From JACCVG01 sp963790245 (GTDB lineage: Bacteria; Actinomycetota; Thermoleophilia; Solirubrobacterales; Thermoleophilaceae): 64,000 nt of DNA. A program made the position numbers and the translations under genes. Below, piece by piece: positions 16,979 through 25,320 of this stretch (position 1 is its first letter; every line of letters begins with the position of its first letter). Below the pieces are notes generated by a model, which was not told where the DNA came from, searched no databases, and saw only the letters and a list, made by a program, of their open reading frames with translations. The stretch lies in assembly GCA_963790245.1 (NCBI GenBank), contig CAWBNP010000002.1, forward strand, positions 186,001 to 250,000, in the 5' to 3' direction.

Positions 16979-17496
16979 AGCGGATCGGAGTGCTCGCCCT
17001 CCAGGGCGACTTCGAGGCTCACGCCGCAATCCTCGAGCGGCTGGACGCGCTCCCGGTCCTCGTCCGGACGCCCGACGGACTCGACGGGCTCGACGGGCTC
17101 GTGATCCCCGGCGGAGAGTCGACGACGATCGCGATCGGGATCGAACGGGAAGGGCTTGCGGATTCGCTGCGGGAGTTCGACGGCCGGATCCTCGGGACGT
17201 GCGCGGGAATGATTCTGCTCGGGCGCGAGCACCTCGGGATCCTCGACATCACCACGAGACGGAACGCATTCGGCCGCCAGATCCGGAGCTTCGAGGCCGA
17301 CCTTGAGCTCTGGGGAGAGCCGGTTCGCGCGGCCTTCATCCGCGCGCCGTGGGTCGAGCAGATCGGCGACGGGGTCGAGGTGCTCGCCGAGGTCGACGGA
17401 CACCCGGTCGCGGTGATCGGGAACAATGCACTCGCAGTGGCGTTCCACCCCGAGATCACGGACGAGACCCGCCTGCACGGCTGGTTGCTCGCATGA
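16975..17496 (+). CDS. pdxT: Pyridoxal 5'-phosphate synthase, glutaminase subunit
   Basis: Hydrolyses glutamine and channels ammonia to PdxS. 173 residues, a little short for the family (about 190). Catalytic C76 (GTCAGM) and the H158/E160 pair (FHPEITD), plus the GGES turn at 47-50, are present. It starts at TTG 16975, overlapping the pdxS stop as TTGA, so the two are coupled. A 9-bp tandem duplication encodes GLDGLDGLV just before the GGES turn. Confidence 0.95.
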   Translation: MKRIGVLALQGDFEAHAAILERLDALPVLVRTPDGLDGLDGLVIPGGESTTIAIGIEREGLADSLREFDGRILGTCAGMILLGREHLGILDITTRRNAFGRQIRSFEADLELWGEPVRAAFIRAPWVEQIGDGVEVLAEVDGHPVAVIGNNALAVAFHPEITDETRLHGWLLA

Positions 17497-17548
17497 GACC
17501 CCACCGGGTCAACATCCGGCGAGGAATGCCCCGGCGGGGTGCGACTCG

Positions 17549-18652
17549 ATGAGGGATCAGCGCGCCGAGAAGCTCGCGGCGATCCTCGTCCAGTATTCGA
17601 CCAAGGTCCAGCCCGGCGACGTCTGCGTGATCCAGTCCACGACGACCGCCGAGCCGCTCGTCCAGGCGGTCTACGAAGAGGTGCTGCGCGCCGGGGGGCT
17701 GCCGATCATGCAGCTCTCGACTGAGGGCGCCGGCGCGGCGTTCTACGAGCTCGCCTCAGACGCTCAGCTGGACTGGATCCCGCCAACGGCGACCTGGACG
17801 GCCGAGAACGCCGACGTCCGGATCGCGATCATGGCCGACGCCAACAGCCGCGACCTGTCTCAGGCCGACCCGGCCAAGCAGCAGCGCACCTCGCGCGCTC
17901 GCAAGCCGTTGATGGATGCCTCGATGAAGCGCTCGGCGGCGGGCGATTACCGTTGGGCGCTGACGCTTTTCCCGACGCACGCCTACGCTTCGGAGGCGGG
18001 AATGTCGCTGGCACGGTACGAGGACTTCTTCTATGCCGCCTGCCTTGTCACCGACGACGATCCGGTGACGGCCTGGGAGCGCCAGTCCGACGAGGTAAAG
18101 CGGTTGACCGAGTGGATTCAGGGCAAAGAGGAGGTCCACATCACCGCTCCAGGCACCGACATCAAGCTGAACGTCGCCGGCAGGACGTTCATCCCGTGCT
18201 TCGGCAGCCACAACATGCCTGACGGCGAGTTCTTTACCGGGCCCGTCGAGGACTCCGTCGAGGGCCAGGTTGCGTTCTCGTTTCCCGCGACCTACGCCGG
18301 CCGCGAGGTCGCCGGCGTCCGCTTCAAGTTCGAGGGCGGCAAGGTCGTCGACGCGACCGCCGAGCGGGGCGAGGAGTTCCTCCACGAGGTGCTCGACACC
18401 GACGAGGGCGCACGCCGGCTCGGCGAGCTCGGGATCGGCACCAACTACGGGATCGCGACCGGGACGAAAGAGATTCTGCTTGACGAGAAGATTGGCGGCA
18501 CGGTCCACATGGCGATCGGGATGAGCTACCCCGAGAGCGGTGGGGTCAACGATTCCGCGGTCCACTGGGACATGGTCTGTGACCTGCGCAGCGGTGGCTC
18601 GATCGTCGTCGACGGGATCGAGCTCCAGCGCGACGGCAAGTTCAGCGTTTGA
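17549..18652 (+). CDS. M29-family metallo-aminopeptidase (AmpS/PepS-like)
   Basis: Removes N-terminal amino acids from peptides in the cytoplasm using a two-metal centre. 367 residues from ATG 17549. The C-terminal half carries the family ligands: an acidic residue in KEILLDEKIGGTVHMAIG with its His, and SAVHWDMVCDLR with the His-x-Asp pair. The N-terminal domain (EKLAAILVQYSTKVQPGD..., with key KLA..LV.YS..VQPGD) is also typical. It lies 52 bp after pdxT; no strong promoter seen. It overlaps the convergent TylF-like gene by 11 bp. Confidence 0.92.
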   Translation: MRDQRAEKLAAILVQYSTKVQPGDVCVIQSTTTAEPLVQAVYEEVLRAGGLPIMQLSTEGAGAAFYELASDAQLDWIPPTATWTAENADVRIAIMADANSRDLSQADPAKQQRTSRARKPLMDASMKRSAAGDYRWALTLFPTHAYASEAGMSLARYEDFFYAACLVTDDDPVTAWERQSDEVKRLTEWIQGKEEVHITAPGTDIKLNVAGRTFIPCFGSHNMPDGEFFTGPVEDSVEGQVAFSFPATYAGREVAGVRFKFEGGKVVDATAERGEEFLHEVLDTDEGARRLGELGIGTNYGIATGTKEILLDEKIGGTVHMAIGMSYPESGGVNDSAVHWDMVCDLRSGGSIVVDGIELQRDGKFSV

Positions 18653-19370
18653 CGGCGATCCGCCCCGTGTAGTCGATCCGCGTCAGCAGGGGAGGCCGGT
18701 CGAGCGCGGCGAAGTACTCGTCGACCGCGCGCCGGGCGCCCTCGTAGTGGCCGTAGTCGTCGACGATCAGGACGCCGCCCGGGACGAGCCGGGGGTAGAG
18801 CGTTTCCAACTCGTGCTTGGTCGACTCGTACCAATCCGTATCGAGCCGCAAGAGGGCGATCTGGGCGGGCGCCTCGCCGGGGAGCGTGTCCTCGACCTTC
18901 CCGGCGATCAGATGGACGCGCCCGCCCGGGTAGCCGGTCGAGTCCATCGCCGCACGGACGGCTTCGGTCGGGACGGCCGCCCAGCCATCGCTCTTGCGCT
19001 GCCACTTGCGGTGCGGGGAGTAGCCGTCGTATGGCGAGGGGACGTCGGCCTCGGTCGGCTCGGCCATGCCACTGAAGGTGTCGAACAGGTAGAGGTCGCG
19101 CTCCTGGGACTCGAGCGTCAGCGCAGCGGCCATCATGCTGCCGCCCTTCCAGACGCCGCACTCGACCAGCGCCCCGGGGATCGCCTGACGCTCGAGATGG
19201 GAGACGGCGTCGCAGAGGGCGGCGATCCGCTCAGCGCTGGAGAGCGTGTGGCGGCGCACCCGCAGGATCGTGGCCCGCAGCTCGTCGTCGAAGTCGACGG
19301 GGACGCGTGTGCCCATCAGATAGCCTGCGCGCCAGCGCCAGCCGTGAAGCAGTTTGCGAACGTCGGCCAC
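18642..19370 (-). CDS. TylF/macrocin-O-methyltransferase-like enzyme
   Basis: S-adenosylmethionine-dependent O-methyltransferase of 242 residues, related to the TylF/NovP group that methylates deoxysugars. Visible: LVECGVWKGGSMMAAAL (SAM loop, about 77-93), LYLFDTFSGM, IALLRLDTDWYESTKHELETL with the metal-type Asp residues, and VLIVDDYGHYEGARRAVDEYF. GTG 19370 is chosen because a TANNNT box on this strand ends 8 nt upstream; ATG 19388 would put the start upstream of that box. Confidence 0.88.
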   Translation of the reverse strand: MADVRKLLHGWRWRAGYLMGTRVPVDFDDELRATILRVRRHTLSSAERIAALCDAVSHLERQAIPGALVECGVWKGGSMMAAALTLESQERDLYLFDTFSGMAEPTEADVPSPYDGYSPHRKWQRKSDGWAAVPTEAVRAAMDSTGYPGGRVHLIAGKVEDTLPGEAPAQIALLRLDTDWYESTKHELETLYPRLVPGGVLIVDDYGHYEGARRAVDEYFAALDRPPLLTRIDYTGRIAVKR

Positions 19371-19378
19371 GGCGGGCG

Positions 19379-19388
19379 ACGCTAGCAT
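19379..19388. promoter_or_regulatory. Symmetric divergent promoter with overlapping -10 boxes
   Basis: In ACGCTAGCAT the plus strand reads TAGCAT at 19383-19388 and the minus strand reads TAGCGT at 19384-19379, sharing the central TA. Each is exactly 8 nt before a GTG (19397 plus, 19370 minus). One short site therefore seems to fire both ways, producing two leaderless mRNAs. Confidence 0.5.
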
Positions 19389-19396
19389 CGGCGCCC

Positions 19397-20305
19397 GTGA
19401 TCGACTCTGCCGGAACCTGTGCCGCCTGCGGCGCGACCAGGCTCGACTCCCACTTTCGCGTAACTGGCGAGCTCGGGGCTGACGGCCTGATTCCCACCAC
19501 CAAGCAGTTCGGCACCGCGCTTTCGGACATCGTCCGCTGTGCCGGTTGCGGACACATGCAGCTCGAACGGTTCCCGAGCGAAGCGGAGCTCGACGCCGAG
19601 TACGCGACCGCCGCGTCAGAGGACTACGTCGACGAGGAGCCGGGGCAGCGACTGAGCGCCCAGGCTGTGCTCGAACGGGTGGAGCGACACCGGTCGGTCG
19701 GACGGCTGCTCGACGTCGGCTGCTGGGTGGGGTTCCTGATGTCGGAGGCTGAGCGGCGCGGCTGGGAGACAGCCGGAATCGAGCCCAGCGCCTTCGCGTC
19801 GGCGCGCGCGCGGGATGTGCTCGGCCTCGACGTTCGCACCACGGGCCTGTTCGAAACGGAAGGGCAGTGGGACGTGGTCGTCCTGGGAGACGTTCTCGAG
19901 CACCTGACGCGCGCGAACGCGGCGCTCGAAAAAGTAGCCTCGCTGACGAGCCCGGGCGGGGTGCTCGTCCTGCTGCTCCCCGACGCCGGCAGCCGCGTCG
20001 CACGTCTGCTGGGCAAGCGCTGGTGGTCGGTGATCCCGACCCACGTGCACTACTTCACTCGCAAGAGCATCGCCACGATGCTCGAGCACCACGGCTACGA
20101 GGTGCTCGAGTTCGGGACCGACCCGAAGGCGTTCACGGTTCGCTACTACCTCGCCAAGGGCGGGGGTTACTTACCGCGCGTGTCGCGAATACTGGTCTCG
20201 CTGGCGCAGCGGCTCGGCTTCGCCGACCGGATGTGGACCCCCGACTTCGGCGACCGAATGCTAGTTCTTGCGCGCCAGCCCGTAGAGGTCGTTGCCGAGG
20301 AATAG
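19397..20305 (+). CDS. Zinc-ribbon plus SAM-dependent methyltransferase (sugar C/O-methyltransferase type)
   Basis: 302 residues. The N-terminal part has two Cys pairs, CAAC at about 8-11 and CAGC, as in zinc-binding TylC3/NDP-sugar C-methyltransferases. The methyltransferase core has LLDVGCWVGFLMSEAERRGW (SAM loop), GDVLEHL and a C-terminal domain with WWSVIPTHVHYFTRKSI. Likely methylates a nucleotide sugar or glycan. GTG start with a -10 box 8 nt upstream. The last 45 bp overlap the convergent methyltransferase gene. Confidence 0.85.
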   Translation: MIDSAGTCAACGATRLDSHFRVTGELGADGLIPTTKQFGTALSDIVRCAGCGHMQLERFPSEAELDAEYATAASEDYVDEEPGQRLSAQAVLERVERHRSVGRLLDVGCWVGFLMSEAERRGWETAGIEPSAFASARARDVLGLDVRTTGLFETEGQWDVVVLGDVLEHLTRANAALEKVASLTSPGGVLVLLLPDAGSRVARLLGKRWWSVIPTHVHYFTRKSIATMLEHHGYEVLEFGTDPKAFTVRYYLAKGGGYLPRVSRILVSLAQRLGFADRMWTPDFGDRMLVLARQPVEVVAEE

Positions 20306-21055
20306 CCGCAGCGGTCGTAGGGCGGCCAACCGCTTCGCGAGTCGCACCGGGGCGCTGTCGAAGCCGCTCAAGAGGTGGTACTGACCGGAGCGAAGCACGT
20401 CCGGGTCGAGCCACACCCGTGTGTCCTCGAACCCCGCGTCGCGGAGCGCGCGCCGCAGCGAATGGACGGTCTGCTCGTTGACGTGGTACTCGGTTGCGAT
20501 ATCGAACCAGTGGTCGACCCGATCGACGATGTCACCGTGGCCGAGCAGCCGGACGAACGGTCGCGACAACGGCCAGCCGACCGTCATGAAGAGCCGATTG
20601 GGCGCGGTGTGGACGAGCAGGTGGCCGCCGGGCTTGAGTACCCGCCGGAACTCCGCCAGCGCGGGAACCGTCTGCGGCGCGTCGAGATGCTCGATCACAT
20701 CTGAGAACTGGATCCGGTCGAAGCTGTCATCGGCCCACGGGAGCGCGGTCACGTCGCCGCGGCGGATGTCGGCGTCCGGATACGCCGCCAGCGTCTCCTT
20801 CGTCAGCTGCACCGCGGCTTCCGAGTAGTCGAGGCCCGCGACCTCCGCGCCCGCAGTGGCGCAGGCGAGCAGGACCTCTCCTCGGCCGCAGCCGGCGTCG
20901 AGGATCCGCAGCCCGGGCGCCGGAGCGAGCTGGCGGACCTGCTTGGACTTGTTGTGGGAGACGCCGCCACCCTCCTGGAACTCGTCGTAGCCCTCGCAGA
21001 TCTCCGACAGGAAGTAGTCGCGGTCATAGACGTCGGGCGGGATCGACTGGCTCAT
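20261..21055 (-). CDS. Class I SAM-dependent methyltransferase
   Basis: 264 residues. Methyltransferase-11-like core: ILDAGCGRGEVLLACA, VAGLDYSEAAV, DSFDRIQFSDVIEHLD and LKPGGHLLVHTAPN. The substrate is not evident; it is probably a glycolipid or sugar, given the position as last gene of a GT2-oxidoreductase-methyltransferase operon. ATG 21055 overlaps the stop of the FAD gene (ATGA); the longer frame to 21256 is rejected for that reason. Confidence 0.87.
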   Translation of the reverse strand: MSQSIPPDVYDRDYFLSEICEGYDEFQEGGGVSHNKSKQVRQLAPAPGLRILDAGCGRGEVLLACATAGAEVAGLDYSEAAVQLTKETLAAYPDADIRRGDVTALPWADDSFDRIQFSDVIEHLDAPQTVPALAEFRRVLKPGGHLLVHTAPNRLFMTVGWPLSRPFVRLLGHGDIVDRVDHWFDIATEYHVNEQTVHSLRRALRDAGFEDTRVWLDPDVLRSGQYHLLSGFDSAPVRLAKRLAALRPLRLFLGNDLYGLARKN

Positions 21056-22417
21056 CGGCCGATCAACTCCCTGACCGCGCGCTCGCCGATCTCGACGGCG
21101 TAGTTGGTGCCCCGATCGTCGGGATAGACCTGGGTCGTGTTGGCGAGCATCAGGCCCGGCGCCGGGGTCTGAAGGGCGGGCATCCGGTCGCGATAGTTCG
21201 GCAGGACGACCGGCTGGGCGGCGGGATCCTTGAACAGCCACGCGTTCCGGATCCACTCGGAGGAATAAGCGGGGTTGACTTTGCGCAGGCCGGCCTCGTA
21301 GACCTCCATCACCCCGTCGAGGTCGAGGTCGAGCAGCTCGTCGTCGCGCGGCAGGTAGTTGGCGATGTAGAGGAACCGGCGGCCGCCGTAGCGCTCCCTG
21401 GGAACGAGGTTGGTCTGCTCGATCAGCCCGATGAAGCGCAGGTCGGCGTCGGCGATGTTGGTCCAGTAGTAGGGGTGGAACTGGCGATCGAGTTCAAGCA
21501 CGACGCAGAGCGCGGCGAAGTACTCGATCGAGCGGAGCTTGCCGAGGTACCGCTCGCCGATCTCTGCGCGCGAGATCCGGGTCCAGTAGCTCCTCGAAGA
21601 TGTCGGAGGGCAGCGCTGCGACGACGCCGTCGTAATGCTCCACACCGGCGTGCTCGAACTCGCGCGGGTCAAGCCCCCGCCGGAAGGAGTCGGGCGCGCC
21701 GGCGGTGACCGCGAACCCGTCGCCGTCGCGCGCGACTCGGGCCGCCGGGCGGTCGATCAGTACCCGTCCACCGCGCTCCTCGATCCGCTCGACGAGCCGG
21801 ACGAAGATCGTCTCGAAGGTGCCGTTGGGATAGACGAGCAGCTCCTGCCGAGCCTCCTCGCCGGTCGTCTGGCGGCGGTTGTGAAGCTTCGCCCAGAGCC
21901 ACGACATCGAGATCTGGTCGGCCCGGTCACCGAACTTGCCGCGCAGCAGTGGACCCCAGAGCTTGGCGTAGACCTCGCGGCCCATATTGCGCTCGACCCA
22001 CGCGCGGATTGTGATCGGCTCGTAGGGCTCGACGGCCCGGCCGCGCTTCTGGAGCAGGACGACGGCGATGCCGAGCCGGATCCGAGACAACAGCGAGAGC
22101 GGCTTGTAGCGCAAGAGGTCGAGCGGGCTGGTGAAGGGATGGAGCGCGCCCTCTGCGAACATCGCGACGCTCGAGGGCCAGCGCTCGAGCACGTCCGGGA
22201 GGCCGATCTCGTCACACAGGTCGGCGATGTGCCGGTCGCTCGTGAACAGGTGGTGGTAGTAGCGCTCGAGCAGCACGCCGTCACCCGTGTCGAGCGTGGC
22301 CGCCTCCCCGCCGAGTCCCGGCCAGCGCTCGTAGACGTCGACCTGATGGCCCTCGCTCGCCAGCCGGTGCGCCGCCGTCAAACCCGCCATGCCCGCGCCC
22401 AGAACCGCGTACCTCAT
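21052..22417 (-). CDS. FAD-dependent amino-oxidase-like oxidoreductase (frame break)
   Basis: About 454 residues after correction. The N-terminus has the FAD Rossmann motif, VLGAGMAGLTAAHRLASEGH with GxGxxG, then YERWPGLGGEA. The middle part (LWGPLLRGKFGDRADQISMSWL) and the end (PGLMLANTTQVYPDDRGTNYAV) are typical of protoporphyrinogen-oxidase/UGM-like proteins found beside glycosyltransferases. The reading frame changes near 21570-21590: DIFEELLDP is in one frame, and EIGERYLGKLRSIEYFAALC in another. A single-base error is the simplest cause. ATG 22417 overlaps the GT2 stop (ATGA). Confidence 0.8.
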
Positions 22418-23365
22418 CGGTCCTCTTCCTTGACCAGGTAGAGCGGCCGGCGCTTGACCTCGTCGTACACCCTCGCGACGTACTCGCCGACGATTCCGAG
22501 AGTGATCAGCTGAATGCCGCCGAGGGCGAGCACCGCGAGCAGGACCGAGGTGATCCCCTCGACGTACACGCCGAACAGCCGGCCGATGATCACCAACGGA
22601 ATCGCCAGGAACGTGAGCGCCGATACGAGGAAACCGATCACGGTGGCGAGCCTCAGCGGCGCGCGTGAGTAAGAGGTCAGGCGCATCGAGCGAGATCCTG
22701 ATCAGCGTCGCCCAGCGGTAGCGCGTCTTCCCGGCGTGACGCGCGTCGCGCACGTAGGGGACGGTGGTCTGCGTGTAGCCGATCCAGACGGCCATCCCGC
22801 GCATGAACCGACTGTGCTCGCGCATCGAGAGCAACGCATCGACCGCGCGGCGGTCCAGCAGCCGGTAGTCGCCGACGTTGTGCGGGAGGTCGATCTGCGC
22901 CACCCACGCGAACAGCTTCGTGAACCAGCGCGCCGTCGCGAGCTTGACCCAGGTCTCGCCCGGACGCTCCTCGCGGTACCCGTAGACGACGTCGGCGCCG
23001 GTTCGCCAGCGGTCCAACATGTCGAGAATCAGCTCGGGCGGGTCCTGGAGGTCGGAATCGATCGTCACGATGACGTCCCCCTGGGCGTGGTCGAGCCCGG
23101 CAGTGACCGCCGCCTGGTACCCGAAGTTCCGCGACAGCGTGATCACGCGGACGCGCGGATCAGCCGCCGCCATGCCACGCAGCAGGGCGGGCGTCCCGTC
23201 GGTCGAGCCGTCATCGACCAGCACCAGTTCGAACGGGAGCGGCTCGAGTGCGCTCCTGACTCGCTCGTGGAAGGAGCCGACTGTCGCTTCCTCATCGAGG
23301 ACTGGCGCGACGACGCTGATCAGCGCCGGCTCGCGCGATCGCGCGCTGTCGGTCGAGGCGTTCAA
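22414..23365 (-). CDS. GT2 polyprenyl-phosphate glycosyltransferase, GtrB/DPM1-like (frame break)
   Basis: Makes a polyprenyl-phosphate-linked monosaccharide on the inner membrane face. The N-terminal GT2 domain has SVVAPVLDEEATVGSF, VLVDDGSTDGT, LSRNFGYQAAVTAGLDHA and IDSDLQDPPE. The C-terminal part has two membrane helices after LTSYSRAPLRLATVIGF, ending VARVYDEVKRRPLYL. The two parts are in different frames; the join is near 22675-22690 (key TLIRISLDA / LTSYSRAPL). Start TTG 23365 with TATCCT 9 nt upstream on this strand. First gene of a three-gene operon with ATGA overlaps. Confidence 0.85.
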
Positions 23366-23374
23366 AGGGGGGCC

Positions 23375-23380
23375 AGGATA
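23375..23380 (-). promoter_or_regulatory. -10 element for the GT2 operon
   Basis: The minus strand reads TATCCT, 9 nt before TTG 23365. It faces away from the yebC promoter 44 bp further on. Confidence 0.4.
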
Positions 23381-23423
23381 GTCGCGGACGACGCCTGAGG
23401 CGCTCGCGCGTCGGATGGCGATC

Positions 23424-23429
23424 TAGAAT
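23424..23429 (+). promoter_or_regulatory. -10 element of a leaderless yebC promoter
   Basis: TAGAAT, a near-ideal TANNNT box, is followed by 6 nt and ATG 23436. Confidence 0.55.
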
Positions 23430-23435
23430 CGAGCC

Positions 23436-24185
23436 ATGTCAGGTCATTCGAAGTGGTCTTCGATCAAGCACAAGAAGGGCGCGGCTGACGCCAAGCGGGG
23501 CAAGCTCTTCACGAAGCTTTCGAAGGGGATCCAGGTCGCAGCGCGCGAGGGCGGCGGAGACCCGATCGGCAATCCCGCGCTCGCCCTGGCGATCCAGAAG
23601 GCCCGGGACGCGAGCATGCCCAAGGACAACATCGAGCGCGCGGTCGCCAAGGGCACCGGCGCCGACGCCGACGCGGCAGCGATCGAGCACGTCGTTTACG
23701 AGGGCTACGGCCCGGGCGGTGTCGCCGTTCTGGTCGACGCCCTCACCGATAACCGCAATCGCACCGGGTCCGAGGTGCGGTACATGTTCAGCTCGAGTGG
23801 CGGCGGGCTCGGCGAGCCGGGCTCGGTCGCGTGGAACTTCGAGAAGAAGGGTGTCGTGATCGTCGACGGCGCCCGTCATGTCGAGGAAGAGCTGATGGTG
23901 GCGATCGACGCCGGCGCGGAGGACGTGGTGACCGAAGCGGATCTGTTCGAGATCGTGACCGAGCCGGCCGCCTTCACGGCGGTTCGGGAGGCGCTCGAGG
24001 GCGCGGGCGTCCAGCTCGAATCGGCGGAGGTGACGATGCGGCCCGCCAACCGGGTCGACGTCACCGAAGCCCAGCTCGGCGCGCTGCTGCGGTTGCTGGA
24101 AGCGCTGGAGGATCACGACGACGTCAGCGCGGTGCACGCCAACTTCGAGGCCGACGAGGAGTTGCTCGAGCGCGCAGTCGCGTGA
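23436..24185 (+). CDS. yebC: YebC/TACO1-family protein (probable translation or transcription factor)
   Basis: 249 residues with the canonical start MSGHSKWSSIKHKKGAADAK, then KARDASMPKDNIERAVAKGTG and VYEGYGPGGVAVLVDALTDN. The family was annotated as a DNA-binding regulator, while later work points to help in translating proline stretches. In actinobacteria it normally precedes ruvC, as here. Confidence 0.96.
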   Translation: MSGHSKWSSIKHKKGAADAKRGKLFTKLSKGIQVAAREGGGDPIGNPALALAIQKARDASMPKDNIERAVAKGTGADADAAAIEHVVYEGYGPGGVAVLVDALTDNRNRTGSEVRYMFSSSGGGLGEPGSVAWNFEKKGVVIVDGARHVEEELMVAIDAGAEDVVTEADLFEIVTEPAAFTAVREALEGAGVQLESAEVTMRPANRVDVTEAQLGALLRLLEALEDHDDVSAVHANFEADEELLERAVA

Positions 24186-24283
24186 CCTCACCGGGTCCGG
24201 CGCACGCGATCTTCGGCCGGCCGCGCGATGTTTCGCGCCGATCGGGGCGGAAGGCGTCCGCGCTGCGGCGCAGAATCAACACG

Positions 24284-24751
24284 ATGGTGATCGTGTTGGG
24301 CATAGATCCGGGAACCGCCAACACCGGCTACGGCGTGGTGATGAGCCGCGGCGCCGAGATGGGCGCGCTCGACGGTGGCGTGATCCATGAGTCGCTGGTC
24401 GGCATCCATGCGCGCGTGACCAGGCTGATCGCCGAGTACGAACCTGATGCAGTGGCCGTCGAGGACCTGTTCTTCAACCGCAACATCCGCAGCGCGATGG
24501 CCGTCGCGGAAACCCGCGGCGTCGTCCTGCTGGCCGCCGGCCAAGCCGGGATCCCGAGCTTCTCCTATACCCCGCAGGCGATCAAGAAGAGCGTCTGCGG
24601 CAGCGGGAGCGCGCCCAAGGACCAGGTCCAGCGGATGGTCGGCGCGCTGCTCGGATTGCCTGCGCCGCCCGAGCCCGACCACGCGGCCGATGCGCTCGCG
24701 GTCGCCATCTGTCATGCGAGCTCCGCACCGATGAGGGCGGCCGTAGCGTGA
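24284..24751 (+). CDS. ruvC: Holliday-junction resolvase
   Basis: Cuts Holliday junctions brought by RuvAB. 155 residues from ATG 24284. Metal-binding acidic residues D8 (GIDPGTANTGYG), E60 (VEDLFF), D132 and D136 (DHAADALAVAICH) are present. CAGAAT stands 7 nt upstream, an imperfect TANNNT box, so an internal promoter is possible. The longer frame back to 23831 is a shadow of yebC. The stop overlaps the ruvA GTG. Confidence 0.95.
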   Translation: MVIVLGIDPGTANTGYGVVMSRGAEMGALDGGVIHESLVGIHARVTRLIAEYEPDAVAVEDLFFNRNIRSAMAVAETRGVVLLAAGQAGIPSFSYTPQAIKKSVCGSGSAPKDQVQRMVGALLGLPAPPEPDHAADALAVAICHASSAPMRAAVA

Positions 24752-25320
24752 TCGCCTCGGTGCGCGGGACCCTGCTTTCACGGACGCCCGACCATGTCGT
24801 GATCGAGTGCGACGGCGTCGGGTACCGGCTCGCGGTATCGGCCGAGACGCTCCGGGGCGTGCCCTCGCCCGGCAAGGAGGCGCTGTTGCACGCCCACCTG
24901 ATCGTGCGCGACGACAGCCTTCAGCTCTACGGGTTTGCGACCGACGACGAGCGCGACCTATTCCTGATGCTGCTCGGTGTCCAGGGCGTCGGCCCGAAGG
25001 TCGCGCTGGCGGTGCTCTCCTCGGGTACCCCACGTGAACTGCTGAACGCACTGGCGAGCGGCGACGCCGCTCGCTTCCAGTCGGTGCCGGGAATCGGCAA
25101 GCGAACCGCCGAACGGGTGATCGTCGAGTTGCGTGGACGGGTGGCCGATCGGCCCGTCGACGACATCGTGATCACCCGCAGCGACGATCCGCGGACCGTC
25201 GCGCGCGAGGGTTTGACCGGCCTCGGCTTCACTCCCGAAGAGGCCGACCGGCTGCTCGACCGAACCGCCGGCGAAACCGCTGAAGAGCTCATCGCCGGTG
25301 CTCTCCGGGGTGCTCGGTGA
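24748..25320 (+). CDS. ruvA: Holliday-junction branch-migration protein RuvA
   Basis: 190 residues. N-terminal OB domain MIASVRGTLLSRTPDHVVIE; two helix-hairpin-helix motifs (GVQGVGPKVALAVLS and VPGIGKRTAERVIVELRGR); C-terminal domain with GLGFTPEEADRLL. It tetramerises on the junction and loads RuvB. GTG 24748 overlaps ruvC, and its stop overlaps ruvB. Confidence 0.96.
   Translation: MIASVRGTLLSRTPDHVVIECDGVGYRLAVSAETLRGVPSPGKEALLHAHLIVRDDSLQLYGFATDDERDLFLMLLGVQGVGPKVALAVLSSGTPRELLNALASGDAARFQSVPGIGKRTAERVIVELRGRVADRPVDDIVITRSDDPRTVAREGLTGLGFTPEEADRLLDRTAGETAEELIAGALRGAR

Noticed and set aside
17080..17102. A 9-bp tandem repeat in pdxT as a phase-variation site
   Set aside because: The unit is a multiple of three with only about two copies, so slippage would not switch the frame.
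21494..23365. A GT2-FAD oxidoreductase fusion protein
   Set aside because: The continuous frame arises from a base error near 22680. The GT2 C-terminus and its stop overlapping the ATG of the FAD gene are visible in the other frame.
23831..24751. An N-terminally extended RuvC
   Set aside because: The extra 151 codons overlap yebC in another frame, and RuvC begins at MVIVLGIDPG.
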